DNA of 64,000 nt from Nocardia carnea NBRC 14403. Lineage in GTDB: Bacteria > Actinomycetota > Actinomycetes > Mycobacteriales > Mycobacteriaceae. Under the pieces are notes generated by a model. The model searched no databases. It saw only the letters and a list, made by a program, of their open reading frames with translations, and was not told the DNA's origin. The DNA is taken from the NCBI RefSeq assembly GCF_000308515.1, contig NZ_BAFV01000065.1, positions 1 through 64,000 of the forward strand, read 5' to 3'. Numbering within the stretch: position 1 is the stretch's first letter; every line of letters begins with the position of its first letter. Positions 17,971-28,691 of this stretch are shown here, piece by piece. Position numbers and translations under genes: made by a program.

Positions 17971-18930
17971 ATGGTGGCGCCCATTGTCACGGTGACGATG
18001 AATCCGACGATCGACCTGTCGACCTCCACCGGCCGTGTTACCGCGACGGGGAAGATGCGTTGTGCGCAGCCGCGAATGGATCCGGGCGGCGGCGGTATCA
18101 ACGTCGCCCGAACGGTGCTCGCGCTCGGTGAGCAGGTGCTGGCGGTGCTGCCCGTCGGCGGCTCCACCGGAACAGTGTTGGAAGACCTGCTGGAAGGTGC
18201 CGCAGTACCGTGTCGAATCATTTCGATCGACGGGTCGACGCGGGAAAGCTTCTCGGTCACCGACAACGAATCCGGCCAGCAGTTCCGGTTCGTTCTGCCC
18301 GGCCCGACGTTGACCCCGCCCGAGTGGAGCCGCTGCCTGGACACCGCGATCGACGCCGCACGCTCTGCCCGGTACGTGGTGGCCAGCGGAAGCCTCCCGC
18401 CCGGTGTGCCCAGCAACTTCTATCAAGCGCTGGCCACCCGGGTGGCGCGGGCAGGCAGCCGGTTCATACTCGACACCTCCGGTGAGGCACTGCGACAGAT
18501 GCGCCACGGCGCGTATCTGGTGAAGCCGAGCGCACGCGAACTCGCCCACTACGTCGGACACCCTCTCCCCGACAGGGACAGCCGGATCACCGCGGCACGG
18601 GAACTGATCACCGGTGGTGTCAGCGAGCTCGTGGTGGTATCGCTCGGTCCCGACGGCGCACTCGTGGTCGGCCGGGACCGGTGGGACACGGTACCGGCGA
18701 CACCGGTCGCGGTCGCCAACGCCACCGGCGCCGGCGATGCGATGGTTGCGGGCCTGACCGTGGGGTTCGCCCGCGGGCTCGACACCATGGACGCGATGGA
18801 ACTGGGGATCGCCGCAGCATCGGCCTCGCTGGTGACCCACGGCACCAACCCCGGCCCCCCCGACGTCATCGCCAACCTCCTCGATGCGCGCACCGCGACA
18901 CCGGCACCGCTGTCGCGCAGCGCGGATTGA
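17971..18930 (+). CDS. pfkB: PfkB-family sugar kinase (6-phosphofructokinase 2-like, Rv2029c-like)
   Basis: 319 residues. The N-terminal strand VTVTMNPTIDLS and the GGGGINVARTVLALG motif are those of PfkB/1-phosphofructokinase enzymes. The C-terminal ATP-site signature is VANATGAGDAMVAGLTVGF (anion hole and catalytic Asp in GAGD, near 252). Substrate is most likely fructose 6-phosphate, giving fructose 1,6-bisphosphate; tagatose-6-phosphate or fructose-1-phosphate kinase activity cannot be ruled out. pfkB (Rv2029c) is a DosR-regulon gene two genes from hspX in M. tuberculosis. The ATG at 17971 has CAGGAGG. It is probably co-transcribed with hsp20 and the genes downstream. Confidence 0.9.
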   Translation: MVAPIVTVTMNPTIDLSTSTGRVTATGKMRCAQPRMDPGGGGINVARTVLALGEQVLAVLPVGGSTGTVLEDLLEGAAVPCRIISIDGSTRESFSVTDNESGQQFRFVLPGPTLTPPEWSRCLDTAIDAARSARYVVASGSLPPGVPSNFYQALATRVARAGSRFILDTSGEALRQMRHGAYLVKPSARELAHYVGHPLPDRDSRITAARELITGGVSELVVVSLGPDGALVVGRDRWDTVPATPVAVANATGAGDAMVAGLTVGFARGLDTMDAMELGIAAASASLVTHGTNPGPPDVIANLLDARTATPAPLSRSAD

Positions 18931-19007
18931 CCACCGGCCGCCGTGCACGACAGCGACATCGACCGCCGCGGCATCCAAGGACAACCCATTTCGTAAAAGG
19001 AGTCTCA

Positions 19008-19754
19008 ATGCGTTCCTCGGTCTTGTCGATATCCGCCGCGACCGCCACCGCCGGCGCCGCAGCGGCGCTGCTGCTGCGAAGGCGCATGCTGCGCTGGGGC
19101 GCGACCGACGACGAGTTGGCGGCAACCTATCCCGGCGACGATCTGATCAACCGCCCCTGTTCACGGTCGACCATGGCGACGACCCTTCCCGGGCCGCCCG
19201 CCGCGGTCTGGCCATGGTTGGTGCAGATGGGCGCGGACCGAGCCGGCTGGTACAGCTGGGACCAGCTGGACAACGACGGCCGGGCCAGCGCCTCCGAGAT
19301 CATCGAACAGTGGCAGGATCTGCGTCCCGGTGATCGGGTCTATGCAACCGTCGACGGCACCGTCTACTTCACCGTCGCTCTGGCCGAGTATCCCTCGACA
19401 TTGGTGCTGCGCAGTGATTACGCACTGCCCAGCGGTCGGCCGCTGGACCCGGCCGAACCCGACCCACGCGCCTTCGCCCGCGGAGTGTGGGGCTTTCACC
19501 TGCGCGAACTGCCCGGAAACGAGACCCGGCTGGTTGTGCGCACCGTCGGCCGGGACGGGCCCCGTGCCGTTACCGCGGTGTTCGACTGGTTGTTCGGGGA
19601 ACCCGCTCACTTGATCATGCAGGCACGTCAGTTCCACAACCTGGCGCAGCGGGTCCGAACCACCGCAGGCAGCGCCGAGCCCGCAGTGCCGGCCACGGCC
19701 GTGACAACCCGGCCCGAGCAGATCGCGGATCGTGCCGCGCCGATACCCCACTGA
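19008..19754 (+). CDS. SRPBCC-superfamily protein with N-terminal hydrophobic anchor
   Basis: 248 residues: an Ala-rich hydrophobic N-terminus (SISAATATAGAAAALLL), basic RRRMLRWGATDDELAATYPGD, then the fold-opening TTLPGPPAAVWPWLVQMGAD. Later segments WDQLDNDGRASASEIIEQWQ and GVWGFHLREL are typical of this SRPBCC branch. It is a paralogue of the minus-strand gene at 4293-4970 (shared WGAT...PGD linker and VWPWLVQ motif). The ATG at 19008 was chosen for the preceding AAAGGAG. It probably binds a hydrophobic ligand near the membrane; the ligand is unknown. It lies within the hsp20-pfkB run. Confidence 0.78.
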   Translation: MRSSVLSISAATATAGAAAALLLRRRMLRWGATDDELAATYPGDDLINRPCSRSTMATTLPGPPAAVWPWLVQMGADRAGWYSWDQLDNDGRASASEIIEQWQDLRPGDRVYATVDGTVYFTVALAEYPSTLVLRSDYALPSGRPLDPAEPDPRAFARGVWGFHLRELPGNETRLVVRTVGRDGPRAVTAVFDWLFGEPAHLIMQARQFHNLAQRVRTTAGSAEPAVPATAVTTRPEQIADRAAPIPH

Positions 19755-19953
19755 GTCCCATGGTCCTCAATGCAGGCCAGGATTGCGCCGTCCACCGTCC
19801 TGCCCACGCGCCACACAGCGAGGGCCGCGCAGAACAACGGAAAGCCGGCGGGGTCGTAGGAACGGCGAAGAAGTGACTTTCGCCCGTGTCCACACAGTCG
19901 TGCGCGGGACGAGGCTTGGAACTGCAATGGTCCCTGCGAGGGAGGTAGCCGAC

Positions 19954-20703
19954 ATGGATACGTTCTCGGGTCGCAGTGCAATCGTCACCGGCGGCGCACG
20001 CGGTATCGGCGCTGCCGTGGTCCGGTCACTCGCCAAGGAAGATCTCGGTGTCGTGGCCGCCGACATCCTCGAGCAGGAGGGCAGCGAACTCGCCGACCGG
20101 ATGGGCGAGGCTGCGATCTTCCGCAAACTCGATGTCACCGACGAGACGCAGTGGCGGCAGGTGCTCAGCGACGCCGAGGCCACCTACGGTCCCCTGGCAG
20201 TATTGATCAACAATGCCGGCATCGTCGATTTCGCCGGTGTGGAGGCCGAGTCGCCCGCCATGTTCCGACATGTCGTGGATGTCAATCTCTACGGTTCGTG
20301 GCTGGGTATGCACGTGTGTGCGCCCGCGATACGCGCCGCCGGGGGCGGGGTGATCGTCAATATCTCCTCGACCGCCGGTCTCATCGGATACGCGGGAGTC
20401 GGCGGCTACGTGGCCAGCAAGTGGGGGCTGCGCGGGCTCACCAAAGCCGCGGCGCTCGAACTCGGACCCGGCGGTGTGCGGGTGTGCTCGGTGCACCCCG
20501 GACCGATCCACACCCCGATGACCGCCGCGCTGCCCGAATCCACCGCCGCCCATCAACCGCTGCCCCGTTTCGGCGAACCCGACGAGGTCGCGGCCATGGT
20601 GCGGTTCCTGGTCACCGAGGCAACGTTTTCCACCGGCTCGGAATTCGTCTGCGACGGCGGCGCCACGGCCGGCCAGACACTGGATCTGGCCGACGTCTCC
20701 TGA
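19954..20703 (+). CDS. Short-chain dehydrogenase/reductase (classical SDR)
   Basis: 249 residues with all classical SDR signatures: TGGARGIG (12-19) for the cofactor, LINNAGIVDFAG near 84, the catalytic Ser in NISSTAGLIGYAG near 138 and the Y-x3-K dyad in GYVASKWG near 152-156, and the PGPIHTPM segment. The acidic residue after strand 2 (VAADILEQ) favours NAD(H). It resembles 3-alpha/20-beta-hydroxysteroid dehydrogenase-type SDRs such as Rv2002 (FabG3); the M. tuberculosis copy is also near the dormancy cluster. The substrate is not certain. ATG 19954 follows GGGAGG. Half sites like ATGGTCC at 19760 and 19927 could be weak DosR-type elements. Confidence 0.88.
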   Translation: MDTFSGRSAIVTGGARGIGAAVVRSLAKEDLGVVAADILEQEGSELADRMGEAAIFRKLDVTDETQWRQVLSDAEATYGPLAVLINNAGIVDFAGVEAESPAMFRHVVDVNLYGSWLGMHVCAPAIRAAGGGVIVNISSTAGLIGYAGVGGYVASKWGLRGLTKAAALELGPGGVRVCSVHPGPIHTPMTAALPESTAAHQPLPRFGEPDEVAAMVRFLVTEATFSTGSEFVCDGGATAGQTLDLADVS

Positions 20704-20768
20704 ACCCGACCCCGCCCGAGCCGCGGGCTGCGGTACGAACTCGATCCCACCGGAAGGAAACCCCCACG

Positions 20769-21740
20769 ATGACCGGTAGCAGCGTACCCGGCCCCGAAAC
20801 CGTCCACTCGGCGCTGGCGCTGGCCAGCCGGGCGCCGTCGGTGCACAACAGCCAACCCTGGCTGTGGCGCCTGGGCGGCAGCACGGTCCACCTGTACGCC
20901 GACACCAGCAGGCACCTGCCCTTCACCGACCCCGACTCCCGGGATCTGCTGCTCAGCTGCGGCGCGGTGCTGCATCACTTCCGCATCGCCGCGCATTCGC
21001 TCGGTTGGCGCACCATCGTGCACAGGTTGCCCAATCCCGACGACCCGCAGCATCTGGCGTCGATCGAGTTCGTCCGGGCCACACCGGATTCCGATGTACT
21101 GCAATTGGCGCGCGCCATCAACCGCCGTCACACCGACCGCCGGCGGGTCACCTCATGGCAGGTGTCACCCGGCCATATCGCCACGTTGCTCGCTGCTGCC
21201 ACCGACGAAGGGGCCGACGCCCTGGATGTGACCGAGGAGCGGCAGCGCAGCGTATTGCGTGAGGCGTTCACTCGCGCGGCCGACCGGCATCACCACGATG
21301 ACGGTTACCGCGCCGAACTGTCGCGGTGGAGCGGGCATTACGCCACCGCCGACGGTGTTCCCGCCCGCAACGCGGTCGTGGCCACCGACCCGCTCACCCG
21401 CGAATTCCGCGGGCCCACCATGCAACAGGTGGTCGACGACACGATCGACGGTGCGCACTTGCTGCTGGTGCACACCCGCACCGATGACCGGCTGCCGCGG
21501 CTGCAAGCCGGAGAGGCCACCAGCGCCGTACTGCTTTCGGCCACCGAGCTGGGTCTTGCGACCTGCCCGTTGTCCGAACCGTTCGAAATCGGTGACACCC
21601 GGCAACAGGTGGGCGCCGATGTCCTGCACGCAAACAGCTACCCGCAGATCGTCATCCGCGTCGGATGGGCCTCCACCCGCGCGCCCTCGGTCCCGGTCAC
21701 CCCGCGCCGGGCCCTCACCCACATGGTCAAGCCGCTGTGA
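20769..21740 (+). CDS. Acg-family nitroreductase-like flavoprotein
   Basis: 323 residues of the Acg family: RAPSVHNSQPWLW, LYADTSRHLPFTD, CGAVLHHFRIAAHSLGW, NRRHTDRR, and the C-terminal TSAVLLSATELGLATCPLSEP with PQIVIRVGWA. The histidine-rich insert ADRHHHDDGYRAEL (about 170-185) precedes the linker. The family is FMN-binding and may store or handle flavin rather than act as an efficient nitroreductase. ATG 20769 follows GGAAGGAAA. It lies 65 nt after the SDR gene and 55 nt before the CBS gene, all co-directional, so it is probably part of a long operon. Confidence 0.9.
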   Translation: MTGSSVPGPETVHSALALASRAPSVHNSQPWLWRLGGSTVHLYADTSRHLPFTDPDSRDLLLSCGAVLHHFRIAAHSLGWRTIVHRLPNPDDPQHLASIEFVRATPDSDVLQLARAINRRHTDRRRVTSWQVSPGHIATLLAAATDEGADALDVTEERQRSVLREAFTRAADRHHHDDGYRAELSRWSGHYATADGVPARNAVVATDPLTREFRGPTMQQVVDDTIDGAHLLLVHTRTDDRLPRLQAGEATSAVLLSATELGLATCPLSEPFEIGDTRQQVGADVLHANSYPQIVIRVGWASTRAPSVPVTPRRALTHMVKPL

Positions 21741-21795
21741 CACCGCCCGCACCGGGCCGCATCGGCGCACCCGGACGCCAGAGAGGATCCGCGCG

Positions 21796-22869
21796 ATGAG
21801 GCACACAACGGTGGCCGACGTGATGACCCGAGATGTGGTCAGCGTCGGCGTGGACACACCGTTCCATCAGATCGTGCAACTACTGGCCCGGCACGGAATC
21901 AGCGGCGTACCTGTCCTCGATGCCCGCCATCGGTGCGTGGGAATGGTGACCGAGGCCGACCTGCTCGCCAGGCAGTCCCGCCTCGGCGGCCCGATCACGG
22001 GCACCGTGTGGGCCGTGCTGTGGAAGAAGGCATTCGCACGCAAAAGCGAAGCGCTCACCGCCGCCCAGTTGATGACCGCACTGGTGATCACGGTCATGTC
22101 CGATGCTCGTGTATCGGCGGCCGCGGCGACCTTGGCCCGCCACGACCTCCGCTGCGCACCGGTCATCGACTCCGGCGGCGACATGGTCGGGATCGTCAGC
22201 CGCAGAGATGTCCTCGCAGTGTATCTACGCCCGGACGAGGAGTTGGCGCAGCTGATCGAGGACGACGTGTTACGCCGTGCGTTGTGGCTGCCGGCGGCCG
22301 CGGTGACGGTCGAGGTGCATGCCGGCGTCGTCACCCTCAGGGGCGCGGTCGAGGCGGCCATGATCGGTCTCATCGGTTCCTTGGTCGCCGCGGTGGACGG
22401 CGTCGTCGAGGTGCGCAATCTGCTGATCGCCGATACCGCTCGCGCCCTGATGCACGCCGGAGTGCACAGCATCGACGGCGAGAAATCGGTGGCTGCGGCC
22501 GCAGCCCGGATGCGCGCCGACGACGTCGGGACACTGCTCGTCGTCGATACCGCGGGGACTGTCACCGGAATCGTCACTGATCGCGATCTGGTGCTGCGCT
22601 GTGTGGCCGACGGACTCGATGCGCAAGCCACGACGGTCGATGTCGTCGCTACCCGCACCGTGGTCACGGCGCAGGCCGACCAGCATATCGACGACGTGGT
22701 GGCCGTCATGCGCGGACACCGGCTGCGCCGGGTACCGGTTCTCGCCCACGGTCGCCCGGTCGGGATCGTTTCCGAAGCCGATATCGCCCGGCGTCTCCCA
22801 CGCGCCGCGGCCGGGGCCTTGGTGAAACACCGGTACAGCACACCGGCGACAGACAGCAACCGCCGATAA
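21796..22869 (+). CDS. Four-CBS protein with central BON domain
   Basis: 357 residues in the order CBS pair (about 1-150), BON domain (about 160-215) and second CBS pair (about 220-345). CBS signatures are VGMVTEADLLAR, MVGIVSRRDVLAVYL, VTGIVTDRDLVLRCV and PVGIVSEADIARRLP. The BON part carries VTVEVHAGVVTLRGAVE and VDGVVEVRNLL. BON domains bind lipid or membrane surfaces, and CBS pairs bind adenine nucleotides, so a membrane-associated energy sensor is a fair guess. Many CBS-BON proteins have one pair; a second pair is less common. A 40-residue insertion after CBS1 contains TVWAVLWKKAFARK, which may be amphipathic. ATG 21796 follows GAGAGGA. Confidence 0.85.
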   Translation: MRHTTVADVMTRDVVSVGVDTPFHQIVQLLARHGISGVPVLDARHRCVGMVTEADLLARQSRLGGPITGTVWAVLWKKAFARKSEALTAAQLMTALVITVMSDARVSAAAATLARHDLRCAPVIDSGGDMVGIVSRRDVLAVYLRPDEELAQLIEDDVLRRALWLPAAAVTVEVHAGVVTLRGAVEAAMIGLIGSLVAAVDGVVEVRNLLIADTARALMHAGVHSIDGEKSVAAAAARMRADDVGTLLVVDTAGTVTGIVTDRDLVLRCVADGLDAQATTVDVVATRTVVTAQADQHIDDVVAVMRGHRLRRVPVLAHGRPVGIVSEADIARRLPRAAAGALVKHRYSTPATDSNRR

Positions 22870-22902
22870 CCCGGGCTTGCCTGGCCGGTCACGGAGGATG
22901 GT

Positions 22903-24716
<1,814 letters not shown>

Positions 24717-24720
<4 letters not shown>

Positions 24721-25715
24721 CCATCACCGAACACCCGGCCGACCTCGACCACACCGACCCTGCGTACGGGCTCGGATTACTGCAGCAGATGCTACGAATC
24801 CGCAGTTTCGAAGAACGCTGCGTCCAGCTCTACAGCGCCGAAAAGATCCGCGGTTTCCTGCATCTCTACATCGGGGAGGAGGCCGTCGCCGCGGGCCTGC
24901 TCGGCGAACTCGACACCGACGACGCAGTGGTGTCGGCCTACCGCGAGCACGGACACGCACTGGCGCGCGGCATACCGATGACGGCGGTGATGGCGGAAAT
25001 GTTCGGCCGCACCACCGGCTGCAGCGGCGGCCGCGGCGGCTCCATGCACCTGTTCGACGCCGGGCGACGCTTCTACGGCGGCAACGCCATCGTCGCCGGC
25101 GGACTGCCGCTTGCGGTCGGGATCGCCTTGGCCGACGCCATGGCCGGCGCGCCGCGCGTCACCGTATGCCTGTTCGGCGACGGCGCGTTCGCCGAGGGCG
25201 AATTCCCCGAGTGCGCGAACCTGGCAGCACTGTGGCACTTGCCGCTGCTCTTCGCATGCGAAAACAATCAATACGCCATGGGCACCGCGCTGCGCCGCGA
25301 ACACGCCAACACCGACCTCGCCCTCCGTGCCGCCGGTTACGGCATGGCGGCGTGGCCGGTGGACGGAATGGACGCCGAGGCGGTAGCGGCGGCGTCGCGA
25401 CGGGCGATACAGATGATCCGCGGTGGCGCAGGACCCTGCTTCCTGGAATGTCGCACCTACCGCTTCCGGGCGCATTCGCTCTACGACGCCGACCGCTACC
25501 GCGACAAGGCCGAGATCGACCAGTGGAAAGCCCGCGACCCCATCCCGCGCCTGACCGCACAGCTACGCGCTGCCGAGCTCATCGACGACCACCGGTATGC
25601 GGAGTTGCAGTCCGCGATCGACGCCGAAATAGATGCGGCGATCACCGCCGCCGAAAACGCCCCCGAAGAACCCGTCACCGACCTGACCCGCCACGTGTAT
25701 GCGGAGCGGACATGA
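24717..25715 (+). CDS. pdhA: 2-oxoacid (pyruvate-type) dehydrogenase E1 component, alpha subunit
   Basis: 332 residues. The thiamine-diphosphate motif runs GDGAFAEGEFPECANLA to CENNQYAMGT (about 154-190). GCSGGRGGSMHLFD and the phosphorylation-loop-like YRFRAHSLYDADRYR are typical of pyruvate/acetoin dehydrogenase E1 alpha. It pairs with the E1 beta that follows to decarboxylate a 2-oxoacid (pyruvate or acetoin-like) and reductively acylate lipoyl-E2. The GTG at 24717 overlaps the acyl-CoA synthetase stop (GTGA), implying translational coupling. This is the heterotetrameric form, unlike the single-chain AceE of actinobacterial central metabolism. Confidence 0.9.
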
Positions 25716-26689
25716 CCACCACCTACTGGCAGGCATTGACCGAGGCGCTGCGTGAGGCCCTGGACCGCGACGAGCGGGTGTTCCTGATGGGCGAGGACGT
25801 GGGCGCCTACGGCGGCTGCTTCGGCGTCAGCCGCGGCCTGCTCGACGCCTACGGTCCGCGCCGCATCCGCGACACCCCGTTGAGCGAATCCGCGTTCGTC
25901 GGCGCGGGTATCGGTGCCGCAATCGCGGGGATGCGCCCAATCGTGGAGATCATGACCGGAAACTTCAGCCTGCTCGCCCTGGACCAGATCCTCAACAACG
26001 CCGCCACGCTGCGGCATATGTCGGGTGGGCAGATCGGTGTGCCGCTGGTCATCCGCATGGCCACCGGCGCCGGACGTCAACTCGCGGCACAGCATTCCCA
26101 CAGCCTCGAAGCCTTCTACGCCCACCTCCCCGGACTGCGCGTCCTGTCACCGGCGACGATGACCGACGCCCGGGCCATGCTGTGGCCGGCCCTGCAGGAC
26201 CCGGACCCCGTCGTGATCTTCGAACCGATCGCGCTGTACAACAGCAGCGGCGAACTCCCCGAACCGGACACCATCACCGATATCGGTATCGACACCGCCG
26301 CGACCGCCCGCCCGGGCAGCGACGTCACCATCGTCGCCTACGGAGGCACCCTGCGCACCGCGCTGGCCGCCGCCGACCGGCTCGCCGACACCGATATTGC
26401 CGCCGAAGTCATCGACCTGCGCACACTACGACCGCTCGACACGGACACAATCGTGGGCTCGGTGGCACGCACACACCGGCTGGTGATCGTGGACGAAGGC
26501 TGGGGCCGGGTCGGGATCGCCGCCGAAATCGCCGCGGCGACTGCCGAACACGCCTACTACGAGCTCGACGCCCCGATCCGCCGGGTATGCACCGCCGACG
26601 TGCCGATCCCCTACGCCCGCCAGCTCGAGGAAGCGGCCCTGCCCTCACCGGCGGCCGTGGTCGAGGCCGTGCACGCGGTGGTGAGGTGA
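25712..26689 (+). CDS. pdhB: 2-oxoacid (pyruvate-type) dehydrogenase E1 component, beta subunit
   Basis: 325 residues, family-typical length. Motifs: FLMGEDVGAYGGCFGVSRGL, DTPLSESAFVGAGIGAAIAG (with the Glu that activates thiamine), RMATGAGRQLAAQHSHSLEA, and the transketolase C-terminal VIDLRTLRPLDTDTI and VDEGWGRVGIAAEI. It forms the alpha2beta2 E1 with the preceding gene; the ATG overlaps that stop (ATGA). The E2 gene follows after 1 nt. No E3 (dihydrolipoamide dehydrogenase) lies nearby, so E3 would be supplied from elsewhere in the genome. Confidence 0.9.
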   Translation: MTTTYWQALTEALREALDRDERVFLMGEDVGAYGGCFGVSRGLLDAYGPRRIRDTPLSESAFVGAGIGAAIAGMRPIVEIMTGNFSLLALDQILNNAATLRHMSGGQIGVPLVIRMATGAGRQLAAQHSHSLEAFYAHLPGLRVLSPATMTDARAMLWPALQDPDPVVIFEPIALYNSSGELPEPDTITDIGIDTAATARPGSDVTIVAYGGTLRTALAAADRLADTDIAAEVIDLRTLRPLDTDTIVGSVARTHRLVIVDEGWGRVGIAAEIAAATAEHAYYELDAPIRRVCTADVPIPYARQLEEAALPSPAAVVEAVHAVVR

Positions 26690-26690
26690 G

Positions 26691-28184
26691 ATGGCCGAAT
26701 TCCGGATGCCTTCCCTGGGTGCGGATATGGTCGAAGGAACGGTGCTGCACTGGTTCGTGCGCCCCGGCCAGAGGGTGCACACCGGAGACATCGTCGCCGA
26801 GATCGACACCACGAAAGCAGCCATCGAGGTGGAAAGCTTCGACGACGGCGTCCTCACAGAAATCCTCGTGACAGAAGGCGCCACGGTTGCCGTCGGAACA
26901 CCCCTGGCGACCATCGCTACCACGGCAGAACCCGCCCCAGACACCTCACCACCGGCGCATGGTGATGCCGAGCCGGCACCGACCGACGGCTTCGGAACGG
27001 CCCCTCTGCCGCCAACGGCCGCACAAGGACCAACCGCCCACCCGGCCGCCCCGCCGCGCAGTGATGGGTCCGAGCGCGATCACCGCGCCACACCCCTGAT
27101 CAGGAAGCTCGCTGCCGAGGCAGGGATCGACATCGCTGCCGTCCCCGGCAGCGGCCCCGGTGGGCGGGTCATGCGAGCCGACATCGAACGCGCCAAGACC
27201 GGCGCCTCATCACATCCACCGAGCCCCCCCAACGGCGGCCCCGGCCCGGCGCCCACCGACCGCGCCACCGCCCCCACGCGCGCTACCGGGGTCAGCGTGG
27301 CGAAACCGTATACCGGGCCCGCATCGGGGTACGCGCGCCGCGTGGCACATGCGTCGGGGGTCGAGCTTGCCGGGGTCACCGGGTCCGGCCCGGACGGCGC
27401 GGTACGCGCCCGCGACCTCCCCACCGGTGGTCGGGCGCCGGAACCCGTTACCGGACAACCACAGATACCGTCGGCCATCGCCGACGACGCCGGGAAGACC
27501 GCACAGAATCCACCGCACGATCCCACCGCCGCCCGGCAGCTGATCGCCGCGGCGATGACGCGATCGAAACGCACTGTGCCCCACTACATCTGTCGAGCGT
27601 CGTCGATATGGAGGAGGCCACCCGCGCGCTGCGCCGCATCAACGAACAAGCACCGGTATCCGAACGAATCGTGGTCTCGGCGCTGCTGCTGTGCGCTGTG
27701 GCCCGGGCAGCGCGCGCCGTTCCCGAACTCAACGGATTCTGGAGCGACGACCGATTCCAGCCGGCGTCGGATGTCCATCTGGGCACGGTGGTGTCGCTGC
27801 GCGGGGGGCGGAATCCTGGTGCCCACCATCCCCGACGCCGACCGGCTCTCGCCCACGCAGATGATGCAGGCCATGCGCGGGCTGGTCGCCCGGACCCGCA
27901 GCAGCCGATTACGTTCCCGCGACACCACGCAGGCCACCATCACAGTGACCAACCTCGGCGATCTCGGAGCGGACGCGGTGTTCGGTGTGATCCCGGTCCC
28001 GCAGGTCGCGATCATCGGATTCGGTGCGGTGACCGAACGGCCCTGCGCGGTGGCCGGCCTGGTCGGGGTCCGCCCGCAGGTGACCGCAACCTTGTCCGCG
28101 GACCACCGAGCCAGCGACGGCGCCGTGGGTGCACGGTTCCTGCATTGCATCACCGACTACCTACAGCATCCGGAGGAGTTGTAG
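26691..28184 (+). pseudogene. Dihydrolipoamide acyltransferase (E2) with two compensating frameshifts
   Basis: Read in the initial frame there are: a lipoyl domain (EIDTTKAAIEVES, lipoylated Lys42), two successive E3/E1-binding domains (IRKLAAEAGIDIAAVPGSGP and YARRVAHASGVELAGVTGSG), then the catalytic domain ending DHRASDGAVGARFL. Between about 27587 and 27809 the homologous protein is in another frame (LSSVVDMEEATRALRRINEQ onwards to VSLRGG). The shift in looks like one missing base at CACTACATCTG, and the return is a run of six G at 27804-27809 where five would serve. Translated as is, about 73 residues of the active domain would be nonsense, so the enzyme is probably inactive unless these are sequencing errors. 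Two peripheral-binding domains are unusual. Confidence 0.82.
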
Positions 28185-28187
28185 ATC

Positions 28188-28445
28188 ATGACCGCTGGAA
28201 TCACCTCACGAGCCGAAGCACTCGCCCTGGTGCGCCGATCCCTGCAAGGCTTCGCCACCCAGGACGAAATCACCGGCCTCGACGAACACCAGTCGTTGCG
28301 TAGCACGCTCGAACTCGACTCGATCGACTTCCTCACCTTCGTCGAACGGCTCTCCGCCGGCAGCGGCCGCCGAATCGACGAGGACGATTACCCGAGTCTG
28401 GCAACCATTGATTCCTGCGCCGATTTCCTCACCGACCGCCGATAG
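28188..28445 (+). CDS. Acyl carrier protein
   Basis: 85 residues, an acidic four-helix ACP with the phosphopantetheine site in LELDSIDFLTFV (Ser45; the usual DSL is DSI here). The ATG at 28188 follows GGAGGAG with a longer spacer and is 3 nt after the E2 stop, so it belongs to the E1-E2 cassette. Placing an ACP at the end of a 2-oxoacid dehydrogenase operon with an AMP-forming synthetase suggests acyl groups may be handed to an ACP; this is inference. No ketosynthase or phosphopantetheinyl transferase lies beside it. Confidence 0.85.
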   Translation: MTAGITSRAEALALVRRSLQGFATQDEITGLDEHQSLRSTLELDSIDFLTFVERLSAGSGRRIDEDDYPSLATIDSCADFLTDRR

Positions 28446-28544
28446 AAGCTGGTTTCCCAGCGGCTACCGGCAGCTACCACTGCCGGCTACGGCGCCCGAT
28501 GCCCGCCCCTGCAACCCAGGAAAGAAGCATGCCAGGAGGCAGGG

Positions 28545-28558
28545 AGGACCAAAGTCCC
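28545..28558 (+). promoter_or_regulatory. DosR-like box (best match in window)
   Basis: AGGACCAAAGTCCC differs from the ideal GGGACCAAAGTCCC only at the first base and is close to the M. tuberculosis DosR consensus. It lies in the 246-bp gap after the ACP gene, about 134 nt before the membrane protein at 28692. Confidence 0.65.
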
Positions 28559-28691
28559 GACTGTGACCGTGTGGTCACCACGATCCGGTTCCGTTCGGCA
28601 ATCGTGTCGGTGACGTTGGTTTCTGTGCCGAATACCACCGACAGGCGAAGTATCGGGATCGTCACAGTTCACCACGACCCCGGGACGACGT

